Shown here: in pieces, positions 1 to 9,720 of the stretch | Layout: each line of letters begins with the position of its first letter | Numbering within the stretch: the stretch's first letter is position 1 | Source of the DNA: Elephas maximus indicus | Taxonomy: Eukaryota; Chordata; Mammalia; Proboscidea; Elephantidae | Assembly (NCBI RefSeq): GCF_024166365.1 | Contig: NC_064836.1 | Coordinates: 36,438,833-36,502,832, forward strand | Length of the DNA stretch: 64,000 bases | Reading direction: 5' to 3' | Notes under the pieces: generated by a model | The model's input: the letters and a program-made list of their open reading frames with translations, nothing else | Databases searched by the model: none | What the model was told of the DNA's origin: nothing | Translations under genes and position numbers: made by a program

Positions 1-130
1 AAGAAAACCTTCCCCTGGAGCTGATACACTGAATCTGGACTCCTAGCCTACTAGACTGAGAGAATTAACTTCTGTTTTGAAGCCATCCACTTGTGGTATT
101 CTGTCACAGCAGCACCGGATAACTAAGACA
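1..130 (+). mobile_element. MaLR-like LTR, 3' end (family A)
   Basis: The left edge of the window carries the last ~130 bp of an LTR that recurs at 4351-4721 (same strand) and 36153-36719, 38439-38907 and 40575-41069 (opposite strand). Shared signatures are a CCTTCCCC...GAGCT block, a CACTTGTGGTATT motif and a terminal CTAAGACA. The 5' part lies outside the window. Assignment to ERVL-MaLR rests on the general look of the family and the 5-bp duplications of the complete copies. Confidence 0.65.
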
Positions 131-715
131 GTGGAGAAGTCTACGGAACGTATTTCCTCTGTGTAGCTGTTAGATCTGTGGGTCCTCAACCAAACATTGG
201 GTGGTAGCTCTGGGGCTGCTATTGGCTAGCAGGGATAGCACTTGGGAGGAAGGTATGGCTGTGGATTGGATACAAGAGAGGTCAAGCTGGGATCTGCTGG
301 ACATCTTTGTATCTCATTTTATCTGACCACCAAAGGACCTTCAAAGAGCAATGGTCACTATTTTCATTTCTGATCCCAAATCTGGCATAAACTCCTCTTT
401 GTTGCCAACTCTAACCTGGAACAAGACCAGAAAGATGATTCCAGGAACCATAGTCCCTACCTTAACCAAGTTGATCATAAAACATAGATTATGTATAATG
501 CTTTTTATGTAGATTTAACAAGATATAAGACATAAGATGTAAGAGGTAATAATAGAACAGGTAGCTTTGAACCCACCACACAAAGCTTCCAAATTTGTTT
601 TGACATATTTTGCGATCTTTCCACCTCCTCTAGTACCATTCCAGACTTTTAACCATTATTCTTAAAGTGTCTGATACAAAGCAACAGGAAACATACTGTG
701 AGATTAGTAATTACA
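131..715. other. Unassigned sequence
   Basis: No open frame of note and no repeat I recognise. The composition is ordinary for mammalian intergenic or intronic DNA. Confidence 0.5.
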
Positions 716-912
716 TTGTTGTTGTTAGTAAGTGCCATTGAGTTGATTTCGACTCCTAGCAACTCCATGTGACAGAGTAGAATTGCGTTATAGGATATTC
801 TAGGCTGAAATCCTTATGGGAACAGATTGCCAGGTCTTTCTTCCATGAAACCACTTGGTGGGTTCAAACTGCTGATCTTTCGGTTAATAGCTGAGTACTT
901 AACTGTTGCTCA
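716..912 (-). repeat. Afrotherian tRNA-derived SINE, long type
   Basis: Minus-strand copy. On the plus strand it reads from the RTE-like tail (GTTGTTGTTAG, GAGTTGATTTCGACTC) through the core (CAGGTCTTTCTTCC) to the degenerate tRNA-derived head (TAGCTGAGTACTTAACTGTT). It retains the core that short-type copies lack. It is strongly diverged. Confidence 0.75.
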
Positions 913-1007
913 AAAATATTAACTTGCATTAAAAATACCAACTTGAGGAGCATGTCCAGGTATGATAGATACTGCTTGTTGCCTAAAACACATCTGTTTG
1001 GGATGTA

Positions 1008-1080
1008 TAGAGCAGTTCTACTCTGCAACACAGGGGGTCCCCATGTGTCTGAATTGATTTAACAGCAATGGTTTTTGTTT
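1008..1080 (+). repeat. SINE 3' fragment
   Basis: Only the 3' part is present: GCAGTTCTACTCTG followed by a degraded CCATGTGTCTGAATTG segment and a T-rich tail. Head and core are missing. Confidence 0.6.
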
Positions 1081-1425
1081 TTTGTTTTCTTTTGGTTTGA
1101 TGTGTTTGAATTGCTGTCTTTTGGGATTCTTACTAGCAGGTGAATGCAATTTCCAACTAATGAATGGGTTGGCGGGTGTAGGTACATGTCTGTCTACCTG
1201 TATTGCCCATGCAGACAAGCTGTGCCTCCAACTTCCGAGCATGACTGCTAGGAATGAGACCACATACACCCACTGGCATCGACAATCCTATGAGGGCTAC
1301 ATTCATTTGTGATCAAGCCACACGCATGAGACACTGACTCACACGGTGTTGGCAAAGTGAAACTCGTTACTATTATTTATAGAAAGCAAACAATAACAGT
1401 AGATTCCCAAGGTGAAAATGCTTAA
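1081..1425. other. Unassigned sequence
   Basis: Nothing recognised. Short open frames on both strands show no domain or composition signal. Confidence 0.4.
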
Positions 1426-1579
1426 AACCCGTGGCCATCGAGTTGATTCTGATTCATAGTGACCCTATAGGACAGGGTAGAACTCCCCCGTAGGGTTTCT
1501 AAGGAGCGGCTGGTGGATTTGAACTGCCAACCTTTTAGTTAGCAGCTGAGCTCTTAACTACTGTGCCACCAGGGCTCCC
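1426..1579 (-). repeat. Afrotherian SINE, short type
   Basis: Minus-strand short-type copy with the plus-strand signatures TCGAGTTGATTCTGATTCAT, AGGGTTTCTAAGGAGCGGCT, GAACTGCCAACCTTTTAGTT and the head end GTGCCACCAGGGCTCC. The tail abuts an A-rich stretch. Confidence 0.85.
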
Positions 1580-1599
1580 CAAATTACCCATGTCCTTTC

Positions 1600-2150
1600 T
1601 TATGTTCCTGGGTAGGTGTGCTGTGGTTCAGATCAGATGCTATGTTCATGTCATTGCTGCTTCAGGCTACCACCACCACACTGCTGGAAGGGCCTGCATG
1701 GCTCCTGAGCCTTCTGCTGCTGCTGGGCCTTGCTGGCCTCTGCTGGTGCTCCCACCATGCTACCTGGGCCCACGTTGCCTGGGGTGGGGCATGCAGCCCC
1801 TGCAGGGGGCACACTCAGGCCTCTCTTGTCCCGTGCAAACACATGTTGCAACTCTTTTGGCTCTGCTTGGCAAGTCTCCTGCCCAGAGCATCCGGCTCTG
1901 CCTTGTTGTAGAAAGACCCCTGCTCAGGATCATCTGAGGTGTCCCCTGCACAGGGTACACTTGGGCCTCTGCCCTGCACAGTAAGTGTTACAGCTCTTTT
2001 AGCTCCACAGGCAAGCCTCCTACCCAAAGGTGCTCAGCTCTAGCTCTATGGGCTGGCAAGTCGGCTGCAGCCGCCTTGGCTCTGTGGGCCGGTAAGCCCA
2101 CCGCCATTGTCTCTTGGTTGTCTTGTGCCATTTTCTGTGTTACAGTTCCT
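1600..2150. repeat. GC-rich segment with an imperfect tandem duplication
   Basis: This block is much more GC-rich than its surroundings. Two related units of about 145 bp begin near 1800 and 1947. Each runs through GGCCTCT, a CAACTCTTTTGG / CAGCTCTTTTAG match and GGCAAG(T/C)CTCCT(G/A)CCCA. The open frames here come from the CTG-rich composition. It directly precedes a piece resembling the MaLR-like LTR family A, so it may be an expanded LTR U3 region. That link is inference. Confidence 0.45.
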
Positions 2151-2250
2151 TCTTCTGGGTCTAGGAGGTTCTCAGCACAGGGATCCTGGGTCTTTGGTCC
2201 AAAAGATATGCTCTGCTCCAGACTTTTCTTGATGATGGCAAGGTCACCCC
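2151..2250 (-). mobile_element. MaLR-like LTR family A, internal fragment
   Basis: The plus strand reads CTAGGAGGTTCTCAGCACAG, then a diverged 'gggtcc..aaag..gctctgctcc' block. It matches the middle of the LTRs at 36153, 38439 and 40575. No ends are visible. Confidence 0.5.
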
Positions 2251-2287
2251 TAACCACTGTGGAACTGGTCCTTAAAAAAATATAAGC

Positions 2288-2452
2288 CTAAATCAAACCA
2301 AACCTGTTGCCGTCGAGTTGATTTTGACTCATAGCCACCCTACGGGACAAAGTAGAATTGCCTCATAGGGTTTCCAAGGAGTGGCTGGTGGATTTCAAAT
2401 GCCAACTTTTTGGTTAGCAGCAGAATTCTTAACTACTGCACCATCAGGGCTC
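2288..2452 (-). repeat. Afrotherian SINE, short type
   Basis: The copy begins on the plus strand with the A-rich tail ATCAAACCAAACC, then GTCGAGTTGATTTTGACTC, AGGGTTTCCAAGGAGTGGCT and CTACTGCACCATCAGGGCTC. Confidence 0.85.
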
Positions 2453-2774
2453 TTTACAGAAACCTACTCCTTGTCAATTTCAAGGCATGGGCCTCCTACC
2501 AGGACCACGAACTGACTAATCCCATTGATGGACCATAAGTCACTCAATTTGCAAAATAATCACCCAGTGCCCTTGGGGGGCTGCAAACCACTCAATTTGC
2601 ATAGTAAACTGACCAATCTCTTTCAAGATTGTGGCCCAGCCAATCGCTTTGGGGGAGTTACAAGACCATGGTTAAAAAAGCTAAAAAGCAATTCACTGCA
2701 CCACACTGGGGAAGGAAGGTTTTCTTAAAGAAATAATAAAATCATGTGAGTGCCTAGAACAACACTTTGCAAAG
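2453..2774. other. Unassigned sequence
   Basis: No repeat recognised. CTCAATTTGCA occurs twice (about 2543 and 2603) within a longer loose similarity, so a small internal duplication is possible. CCAAT-like motifs are present but not otherwise supported as regulatory. Confidence 0.35.
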
Positions 2775-2938
2775 ATTACTAATGTGCGTATGAATCACCA
2801 GGGAGTCTTGCTAAAATGCAAATTCTGGTTCTGTAGGTGTGGGTGGGGCCTGAGATTCTGCATTTCTGATAGTTCTCATGTGCTGCTGCTGCTCCTGCTG
2901 ATTTGTAGATTCATTTTGAGTAGCAAGGACCTAGAACG
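2775..2938. mobile_element. hAT-Charlie non-autonomous DNA transposon (MER5-like)
   Basis: The segment contains GAATCACCAGGGAGTCTTGC, AAAATGCAAATTCTGG, GTGGGGCCTGAGATTCTGCA and the TTTGAGTAGCAAGGACCTAG end. This is the characteristic arrangement of ancient mammalian MER5-type hAT elements. Terminal inverted repeats are too eroded to define exact ends or a target duplication. Confidence 0.65.
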
Positions 2939-3717
2939 CCATTACCGTGTCAGTCATACCAGTAAATGGTATTGATTTCCTTACTATAAATTTACACCAC
3001 CTTCTTGTGCCTCAGATACTTGAAATTTAGAGACAATATCTGCTCTGTTTTCTGAATCATTGTATCACATTTTATCACCACATTGTGAAGCAAAAAGAGC
3101 TGGAAAAGTAGTTCTATCTACTAAAATAAGGGTATTTTCAAAACCTGCAACTCTCAAAGGATTAATTTCAAAGCAAAAGGATGAGCAGCAGGCAGCCTGG
3201 GGTTAATGAAAAGGAAGTCAAAGTGCCTCTTTGTGACGCACTCCTCAGCATAGCCTCATTGGGCGGGGGTCCTCTTGAGACATTAGTTGAGCTCTTTCAT
3301 GTAGACCTTTTACCGCTCTTTTTCCTTGGGAATGAGCTCTCATTTGCTCAGTTATATTCAGGACATACTCAATAGCAGCTTAAGTAATTTCCAGTCTTAT
3401 GATACCTGGCTAGTTATATGAGTATACCAGTTACTCTTCTAAGAAGAGTGAGAATTTTGAGAGAAAGTAGAGACCAATAATGGCCAGAAACATTAGACAG
3501 GAAGAAGAAAAAGAGATTCCCAAGGAAATCCACGGTTCTTCCCAATTCTCAGTCAAAGTCTTCTGAAAATATTTCTGAGGTCTCCCCAACATGAATTTTA
3601 CATCCCACCTTATCTTAACTGCTTGCTATTTCCTGAACACAAATGGCTCTTTCTCACCTCTGCACCACATCTCACACTCTGCTTGGCATACCATCACTCA
3701 CTAGCTTTCCCTAGTAG
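2939..3717. other. Unassigned sequence
   Basis: Nothing recognised. There is no convincing open frame, splice signal set or repeat in this stretch. Confidence 0.4.
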
Positions 3718-3830
3718 TAATACTTACTAGCCAGTGCTGGGCATTTATACACCAGCCTCTGGATTATATACACTCCCCAATTTAATTTGCAAAGCAAACC
3801 TACAAAATAGGTATTGTAATTTCAATTTTT
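3718..3830 (-). repeat. MIR-like ancient SINE fragment
   Basis: The plus strand reads like reversed MIR: GCTGGGCATTTATACA..., a CAATTTAATTTGCAAAGCAAA segment in place of the usual 'catttaatcctcacaac' block, then ATAGGTATTGTAATTT. It is old and diverged. Confidence 0.5.
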
Positions 3831-3837
3831 TGTTCAA

Positions 3838-4222
3838 GCCGGATTCAGAAGAGAATGTGGAATGAGAGATATCACTACTGATGTCAGATGGATCTTGGCT
3901 GGAAGTAGAGAATACCAGAAAGATGCCTAAAAAAAAAAAAACAAAAACCAAACCCAGTGCTGTCGAGTCGATTCCGATTCACAGCGACACTGTGTTTTAC
4001 TGACTATGCAAAGGCATTTGACTGTGTGGACCATAACAAATTGTGGATAACATTGCAAGAATGGGAATTCCAGAATACTTAATTGTGCTTATGAGGAATC
4101 TGTACATAGATCAAGAGGCCTTCGTTCAGACAGAACAAGAGTTTATTTCGTGGTTTAAAGTCAGGAAAGGTGTGCGTCAGGGCTATTTCCTTTCACCATA
4201 CTTATTCAATCTGTATGCTGTT
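3838..4222 (+). mobile_element. RTE/BovB-type LINE fragment (reverse-transcriptase region)
   Basis: Translation on the plus strand shows RTE reverse-transcriptase motifs: a match to the RGxRDITTDVRWI stretch, then YAKAFDCVDHNKL, MRNLYIDQEA, WFKVRKGVRQG and LFNLYA. It is truncated at both ends. A minus-strand SINE fragment splits it at 3938-3990 and a plus-strand SINE ends it at about 4223, before the YADD box would be reached. It is non-functional. Confidence 0.85.
3938..3990 (-). repeat. SINE tail fragment inside RTE
   Basis: An A-rich stretch followed by CAAACCCAGTGCTGTCGAGT and CGATTCCGATTCACAGCGAC is the RTE-like 3' end of the SINE in minus orientation. The RTE coding sequence resumes directly after it (TGTGTTTTACTGACTATGC). 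Confidence 0.8.
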
Positions 4223-4345
4223 GAAAGCCCTGATGGCATAGTGGTTAAGAGTTTGGCTGCTAACCAAAAGGTGGGCAGTTTGGATCCACTAGGTGCTCTT
4301 GGAAGCACTGTGGGGTAGTTCTGCTGTGTCCATCGGCAATGGGTT
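4223..4345 (+). repeat. Afrotherian SINE, short type
   Basis: Plus-strand copy: AAGCCCTGATGGCATAGTGG, TTAAGAGTTTGGCTGCTAAC, a shortened middle and a truncated CATCGGCAATGGGTT end. The RTE sequence stops at its left boundary and an LTR begins at its right. Confidence 0.8.
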
Positions 4346-4350
4346 ATAAC

Positions 4351-4721
4351 GTTAATGAGGCAGAATTAGAGGCAGTTATGTTAATGCAGCAGGACACAGT
4401 CTAGACGATTAGCTTATCTTGAGTCAATCTCTTTTTAGATATAACAGAAGAAGCAAGCAGAGAGGAGCGGGACCTCCTACCACCAAAAACAAAGAGCTGG
4501 AAGTAGAGTGCAGGGTCCCTGCACTGAGAAAGTCCTAGACCCAGGAAAAGATTGATGACAAGGACCTTCCCCCAGCACTCACAGAGGGAGAAGTTCTTCC
4601 CTTGTAGCTGGCACCCTGAATTCAGACTTCTAGCCTCCTAGATGATGAGAGAATATGTTTCTGTTGTTAAAGCCACCCACTTGTGGTATTTCTGTTATAG
4701 TAGGCCTAGATAGCTAAGACA
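4351..4721 (+). mobile_element. MaLR-like LTR family A, 5'-truncated
   Basis: This is the plus-strand counterpart of the minus-strand LTRs at 36-41 kb: TTAATGAGGCAGAATTAGAG, GATTGATGACAAGGACCTTC, CACTTGTGGTATTTCTGTTA and terminal CTAAGACA. The 5' half is missing, cut at the SINE boundary. Confidence 0.7.
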
Positions 4722-4797
4722 GTATGCTTTAGTAGCAATTTGGGACTTAGAAAAAAGTAAATACATAAGTTATTTCAAATACAGGACAATCCTTTGG

Positions 4798-5047
4798 CAT
4801 GAAGGATTAGTTGCTCAGTGGTAGAATTTTCCTCTTCCATGTAGGAGACCTGCGTTTAATTCCTCGTGGCCAATGCGGCCACCACCCATCTGTCACTGGA
4901 GCCTTGTGGGTTGTTATGATTCTGAGCAGGTTTCAGTGGAGCTCCCAGACTAAGACAGACTAGGAACAAAGGCCTGGCAATCTACTTCCAAAAATCAGCC
5001 AGTGAAAACTCTGTGCTTCATAACCAACTCAATGACAGCTAAAAGCA
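4798..5047 (+). repeat. tRNA-Gly-headed SINE with RTE-like tail
   Basis: The first ~75 bp follow tRNA-Gly(GCC): GCTCAGTGGTAGAATTTTCC (A box region), then GTTTAATTCC (B box) and GGCCAATGC (acceptor end). The core CAGGTTTCAGTGGAGCTCCC and AAAATCAGCCAGTGAAAAC and a degraded RTE-like tail follow. The element is flanked by a perfect 12-bp direct repeat, ACAATCCTTTGG, at 4786-4797 and 5048-5059. It is a retrotransposed SINE, not a functional tRNA gene. Confidence 0.85.
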
Positions 5048-5059
5048 ACAATCCTTTGG

Positions 5060-5796
5060 ATCACTAGGACCACCTTTGATTTTAGTTAAAACATCATCCC
5101 AAGCCAGTCAATACCAGAACTGAAGGTTGAAATTGAGAAAAATCTCTTTAAATGAGCATTTCAGATTTGTCTCAGATATGTACTTATCTCCAAAAACTAA
5201 GTTTTCACTTCCTTTCTCCCTTGAAGCCAAATTTTACCACAATCTTTGATACCTTCAGACTCAATAGAATTGTGTTTGATTCTCCAGCCAATGTTTGGAC
5301 ACAAAACTTTCAAATACAGTTTCTCTGTTTTTTCAACTGAAAGAGATGGTGACTGGATGTATGAGAGTATTTCTTATTTGTGTTTTCCTTCAGCGAAAGC
5401 TCTTAAACTGGATAAAATTTAGGTGCAGACTAATGAGTGACTAATAATGAAATCTGGGGCATAATTTAAACAGAATTAAAGGATATAATGGTGGTAGAGG
5501 TATAACAGGTATATTTTTGATAACTGATAAAACTAATGATAAATTTTCTTACACAACAGCCACAAATATCTGAAGGACAGGAGGAAATTCTTTGTCTTAG
5601 TTTCTGCTCTAAATACATATTTTGTTATGTTTTCCTGAAATGCATATGATTATATTTTTGTCCTAATTGAATAGATAACTTTCTGGAAATTTATATAAAA
5701 GCTCAGAAACACAAAATTCACTTAATACAATTACATTTTCTTTCGTTAGTTTATTATTACTACGTCCATGATCTTAATAGAAAAATTCAAAGATGC
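5060..5796. other. Unassigned AT-rich sequence
   Basis: Nothing recognised. Composition is AT-rich, without a plausible coding exon. Confidence 0.4.
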
Positions 5797-5808
5797 AGAC
5801 AAACAGAA

Positions 5809-5975
5809 AAACCAAACCAAATCCATTGCTGTTGAGTTGATTCAGGCTTATAGTGACCCTATAAGAAAGAGTAGAACCGCCCCACAGGGTTTCCAACCAG
5901 TGGCTGGCAGATTCAAACTGTGGACCTTTTTGGTCAACAGCCTAACACTTAACTACTGCGTGCCACCAGGGCGCC
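5809..5975 (-). repeat. Afrotherian SINE, short type, with target duplication
   Basis: Minus-strand copy: the plus strand runs from AACCAAACCAAATCC through AGGGTTTCCAACCAGTGGCT to TGCCACCAGGGCGCC. It is flanked by AGACAAACAGAA (5797-5808) and AGACAAGCAGAA (5976-5987), a 12-bp duplication with one mismatch. Confidence 0.85.
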
Positions 5976-6039
5976 AGACAAGCAGAAGAGATCTAAAATC
6001 AGTAACATTTTGATGACTCTGTTTTCAGACAATTTATCT

Positions 6040-6560
6040 TGTCATGCTATTTTGTTATTTGCTTTTTTTCCCCTGAGCAATGTTTTTGCAAGTTAATAAG
6101 TCCATATCTAGTACATAATTTTAACCATTTTATGACATTTCACTATGTGGGTGTCCCTTAATTTACCCAATTCCTTTTGCTGAACATTCAGGTTGTTATC
6201 AATTCTTGCTTTGTATGCATAGCTGTGGTGACCATCTTTCCATTTTAATCTTCCCTCACATATTAATGTTTATTTTCATATAAAATATATCTCAAGTTAT
6301 TTCCTTAGTCTATAGATAAGAATTTATTAGGTCAAAAGTAAGAAATACTACCATAATTATGTCCTTAAAAAATAGATGAGCACCTGTCAGATCAAATGGC
6401 GAGCACGTTATTATGACCTCTTATACATGTCACCAACTACTCTCTTGAAATTTTGGAGAGCAATTGATATGCCCATCAGTGGCTCTTAAGCATTTGTATT
6501 TTTCCTGACGACTCACCTCACCTATGCTAGATATTATGATTTTTGCTTCTGTCAACGAAT
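6040..6560 (-). mobile_element. Ancient L1 fragment (ORF2 C-terminal part)
   Basis: The plus strand resembles reversed mammalian L1 ORF2 3' sequence: CATTCAGGTTGTTATCAATT corresponds to the widespread 'ggttgtttccaattttt' block. A region further on corresponds to the 'caaattgcc / cccaccagcagtg' block. It is old and no frame is open. Confidence 0.45.
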
Positions 6561-6829
6561 TTTTTTTTTAAACAAATTCTATAGGATTCATGTGGCACTT
6601 GTTCAATAATATTTATAAAATAGTGTGACCAGAATAGTTACCTTGAAGTTTCTTCAGCTTTATCTAAGATGTCATGGGGACAGTTATTAATTTTTAAATA
6701 GAAATCTTGCACAATTTATTTCCTCATGTGGCTTTTCTGTTCCATTAATCTTCTGCAAGTTATAACATTAAACCATTATCTTCATAAAAACTTCAAAGAG
6801 GAAGGCAGGTTATTAAAGTGAAAAAAGAA

Positions 6830-7297
6830 AAGACCTTCTTCTTTCTCAGCTCCCATTTCCACCAGCCAGATGTATTAACTTCTTATGGATCCTTCCAGAA
6901 ATACTGTATGGATATTGAAGGATATATACGTATATACATGACTACCTTATTTTTAAATATCTTTTTAAATGTACAGCTTCTTTTCGTTTAATAGAACTAT
7001 CTTGTACATTTTTTCACATTCTAACCTTCCTTTAATACTTTTATAATATTCCATTTTACAAATATGTAATACTTTGTTTAACCAATCTCCTTCATATGGA
7101 CTTTTATTTTCACTTCTTTGTTGCTGCAGTTGAAATTTTTGTACAAAATTCTTTGCATATTTAGATGTGTATATCTAAATTTCTAATAGTGGAATTTTTG
7201 GGTCAAAATGGAGTGCCTTTTATTTTGATAGATTTTTTTTATCCATTTGCTTCAATTAATATTCCCTCCAACAGTATATAATAGTGCTTATTTTTCC
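6830..7297 (-). mobile_element. Ancient L1 fragment
   Basis: Reversed L1 ORF2 3' sequence with recognisable order: TAATATTCCATTTTACAAAT, GTTTAACCAATCTCCTTC, TAGTGGAATTTTTGGGTCAA and TTTTGATAGATTT. The RTE element at 7298 begins where this ends. Confidence 0.55.
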
Positions 7298-8657
7298 ATT
7301 CCTTGGCCGACTGACTGCAAGAGATCCATATCTGTGCTCATTCCAAAGAAAGGTGACTCAACAGATTGTGCAAATTATTGAACAATATCATACAAAAGCA
7401 AAATTTTGCTGAAGATAATTCAAAAATTGTTGCAGCAGTACATCGACAGGGAACTGCCAGAAATTCAAACCAGATTAAGAAGAGGACAAGGAATGAGAGA
7501 TACCGTTGCTGATGTCAGATGGATGGTGGCTGAAAAAAGAGGATACCAGAAGGATGTTTACATGTGTCTTATAGACCGTGCAAACGCATTTGACTGTGTG
7601 AATCATAACAAATTATGAACAACATTGTGAAGAATAGGGATTCCAGAACACTTAATTGTGCACACGTAGACCTGTGCACAGACCAAGAAGAAGTCCTTCA
7701 AACAAGGCGATACTGCGTGGTTTAAAATCAGGAAGGATATGTGTCAGGATTGTATCCTTTCACCATTCTTATTCAGGCTGTATGCTGACCAAATAATCCA
7801 GGAAGATGGACTATATGAAGAAGAACAGGGCATCCGGATTGGAGGAACACTCTTGAACAACCTTATAGATGACACAACCTTGCTTGCTGAAAGCAAAGAG
7901 GACTTGAAGCACTTATTGGTGAAGATCAGTATGGATTGCACCTGAACATAAAGAAAACAAAAATCCCCAAAACTGGACCACTAAGCAGCATCATGATAAA
8001 CAAAGAAAAGATTGAAGTTGTCAAGGATTTCATTTTACTTGGAACCACAATCAAGGCACATGGAAGCAGCAGTCAAGAAATCAAACTACATATTGCACTT
8101 AGAAAATCTGCTGGAAAAGACCTCTTTAAAGTGTTGAAAAGCAAAGATGTCGCCTTGGGGACTAAAGTGCACCTGACCCAGGCCATGGTATTTCCAGTCA
8201 CCTCATATGCATGCAAAAGTTGGACAACGAATAAGGAAGACTAACCAAGAATTGACATCTTTGAATTATGGTGTCGGTGAAGAGTGTTGACTCTACCACA
8301 GACTGCCAAAGGAATTAACAAATCTGTCTTGGAAGAAGTACAGCCAAAGCACTCCTTGCAAGCGAGGATGGTGAGACTATGTCTCACGTACTTAGGACAT
8401 GTTACCAGGAGGGACCAGTCCCTGGACGGAGAAGGGCATCATGCCTGGTAATGTAGAAAAAAAAATAAAAAAAAAAAAAATTTTTTTTTTTAAAGGAAGA
8501 AGATGCATGACAGGATGAATTGACACAGTGATTGCAACAATGGGTCAAACATAGCAACAACTGTGAGGATGGCACAGGACCAGGCAGTGTTTCGTTCTGT
8601 TGTACATAGAGTTGCTATGAGTCAGAACCGACTTGACTGCACCTAACAACAATAACC
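7298..8657 (+). mobile_element. RTE/BovB-type LINE, 5'-truncated, complete 3' end
   Basis: About 1.36 kb covers the reverse-transcriptase domain to the element's end. Visible on the plus strand are IIQKLLQQYIDRELPEIQT, the region equivalent to FIDYAKAFDCVDHNKL, DCILSPFLFRLYADQII and the catalytic box, here LIDDTTLLAES where RTE normally has YADD (both aspartates kept). The 3' end reads CAGGACCAGGCAGTGTTTCG, TGCTATGAGTCAGAACCGAC and CACCTAACAACAA. Stop codons and frameshifts break the frame, and an A-run/T-run block sits at about 8457-8494. It is dead, but it is a good reference for the SINE tails. Confidence 0.9.
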
Positions 8658-8665
8658 ACCACCAT

Positions 8666-8758
8666 AATTGTTAGTCTATTCATCCATTGATGGGCACTTA
8701 GTTTGTTTCCATCTTTTTACTATTGTGAATAATGCTGCAATGAACATAGGTGTACAGA
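8666..8758 (-). mobile_element. Old L1 fragment
   Basis: The plus strand reads TATTCATCCATTGATGGGCA, TTGTTTCCATC, CTATTGTGAATAATGCTGCA and ATGAACATAGGTGT, which is the reversed L1 ORF2 C-terminal region. Confidence 0.8.
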
Positions 8759-8907
8759 AACCTTTTAAAACTCAACACCCAAGGACTTATTCAGTTTTAG
8801 GGAAACCAGTTGCTTGCATTGCTGGCAAAATTTCTAATAATTTTACAAAGTTCATTGCTTTCTTCTAAATTAGTGGGCATCCTACTTCCTCCTTAAGCCT
8901 TCTTACG

Positions 8908-9030
8908 CGGGTGTTTATTTATTTAACAAATAAATATACATTGGGTACCTGAGTGCTGAGGATACAACGTTTTAGAAGACAGTCAGGGAACTGCCCTAAA
9001 GAGCTTACGTTCTGGTCAATAGCACTGAAT
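8908..9030 (-). mobile_element. L2 fragment
   Basis: The segment includes TTATTTAACAAATAAATATA, GAGTGCTGAGGATACAACG and AGAGCTTACGTTCTGGTCAA. This is the ordered block typical of reversed mammalian L2 3' ends. Confidence 0.6.
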
Positions 9031-9720
9031 CTAATCAGTAGCATTGAGACAATGGAAAAGCAGAAATATTGAAAAAGATGTCTGCAAATTTCCCAGAATT
9101 GGAAAGTACAACAGACCCCAACGGGGGGAAAAAAAAGTTTCTAGATACGTTTTTTGCAAAACTACCCAGTCTCTTTAAAGTAAAACCACTGCCATTGAGT
9201 CTATTCTGACTCTTAGTGACCCTAAAGGACAGAGTAGAACTGCCCCATAGTGTTTCCAAGGAACGGCTGGTGGATTCGAGCCACCAACCTTTTAGTTAGC
9301 AGCCAAACTCTTAACCACTGCACCACCAGGGCTCTTCAAAGTAGCCTGTAAGAAAAGATGGATTCCTGAAAAGAGTAACAGAATTTCAGCTGACATATTG
9401 ACTGCAAAGATGGAAGCCAGAAGCTAGTGGCGTATTATCTTTCAAGTGTTGAAAGTAACAGTTTTGATAGGTACAATTCTAGTTTGTGCTGTCTTTCAAA
9501 TACACTAGTAAAACAAATACATTTATTTACAGACAAGGAAAAACCAAACAAGTTCACAACCAAGATCGCTGTTCTAAAAGAAATCACTAATGAATGTATT
9601 TCAAAAAATAAAATGATCCCAGATGGATCTGAGATGCAAGAAGAAACAGTGAACAAATAAGATGGCAAACATGTGGACAAACCCAAACAAAAATTATCTG
9701 TATAAAAATATTGTCAAATT
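9031..9720 (+). mobile_element. Old L1/HAL1-like 3' region, interrupted by a SINE
   Basis: Around 9490-9690 the plus strand contains ACATTTATTTACAGACAAGG, AAAAGAAATCACTAATGAAT and CAAGAAGAAACAGTGAACAA. The order fits the 3' part of old L1-type elements ('cagacaaacaaa', 'tgctaaaggaa', 'gaaatggtaaat'). The short 77-aa open frame here is a by-product. A SINE at 9183-9331 splits it. Confidence 0.4.
9183..9331 (-). repeat. Afrotherian SINE, short type, with target duplication
   Basis: The plus strand runs from AAACCACTGCCATTGAGTCT to CTGCACCACCAGG. It is flanked by CTCTTTAAAGTA (9171-9182) and CTCTTCAAAGTA (9332-9343), a 12-bp duplication with one mismatch. Confidence 0.88.

Noticed and set aside
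1563..1937. Overlapping 124- and 97-aa open frames on the plus strand
   Set aside because: They overlap in two frames, are leucine/cysteine-rich from CTG-rich DNA and sit on a tandemly repeated segment; no family signature.
2884..2904. CTG trinucleotide microsatellite
   Set aside because: Only a few GCTGCTGCTG units, an ordinary part of the MER5-like element.
4798..4875. tRNA-Gly gene
   Set aside because: The tRNA-like sequence is the head of a SINE with target duplications around the whole 250-bp unit; stems are degraded.
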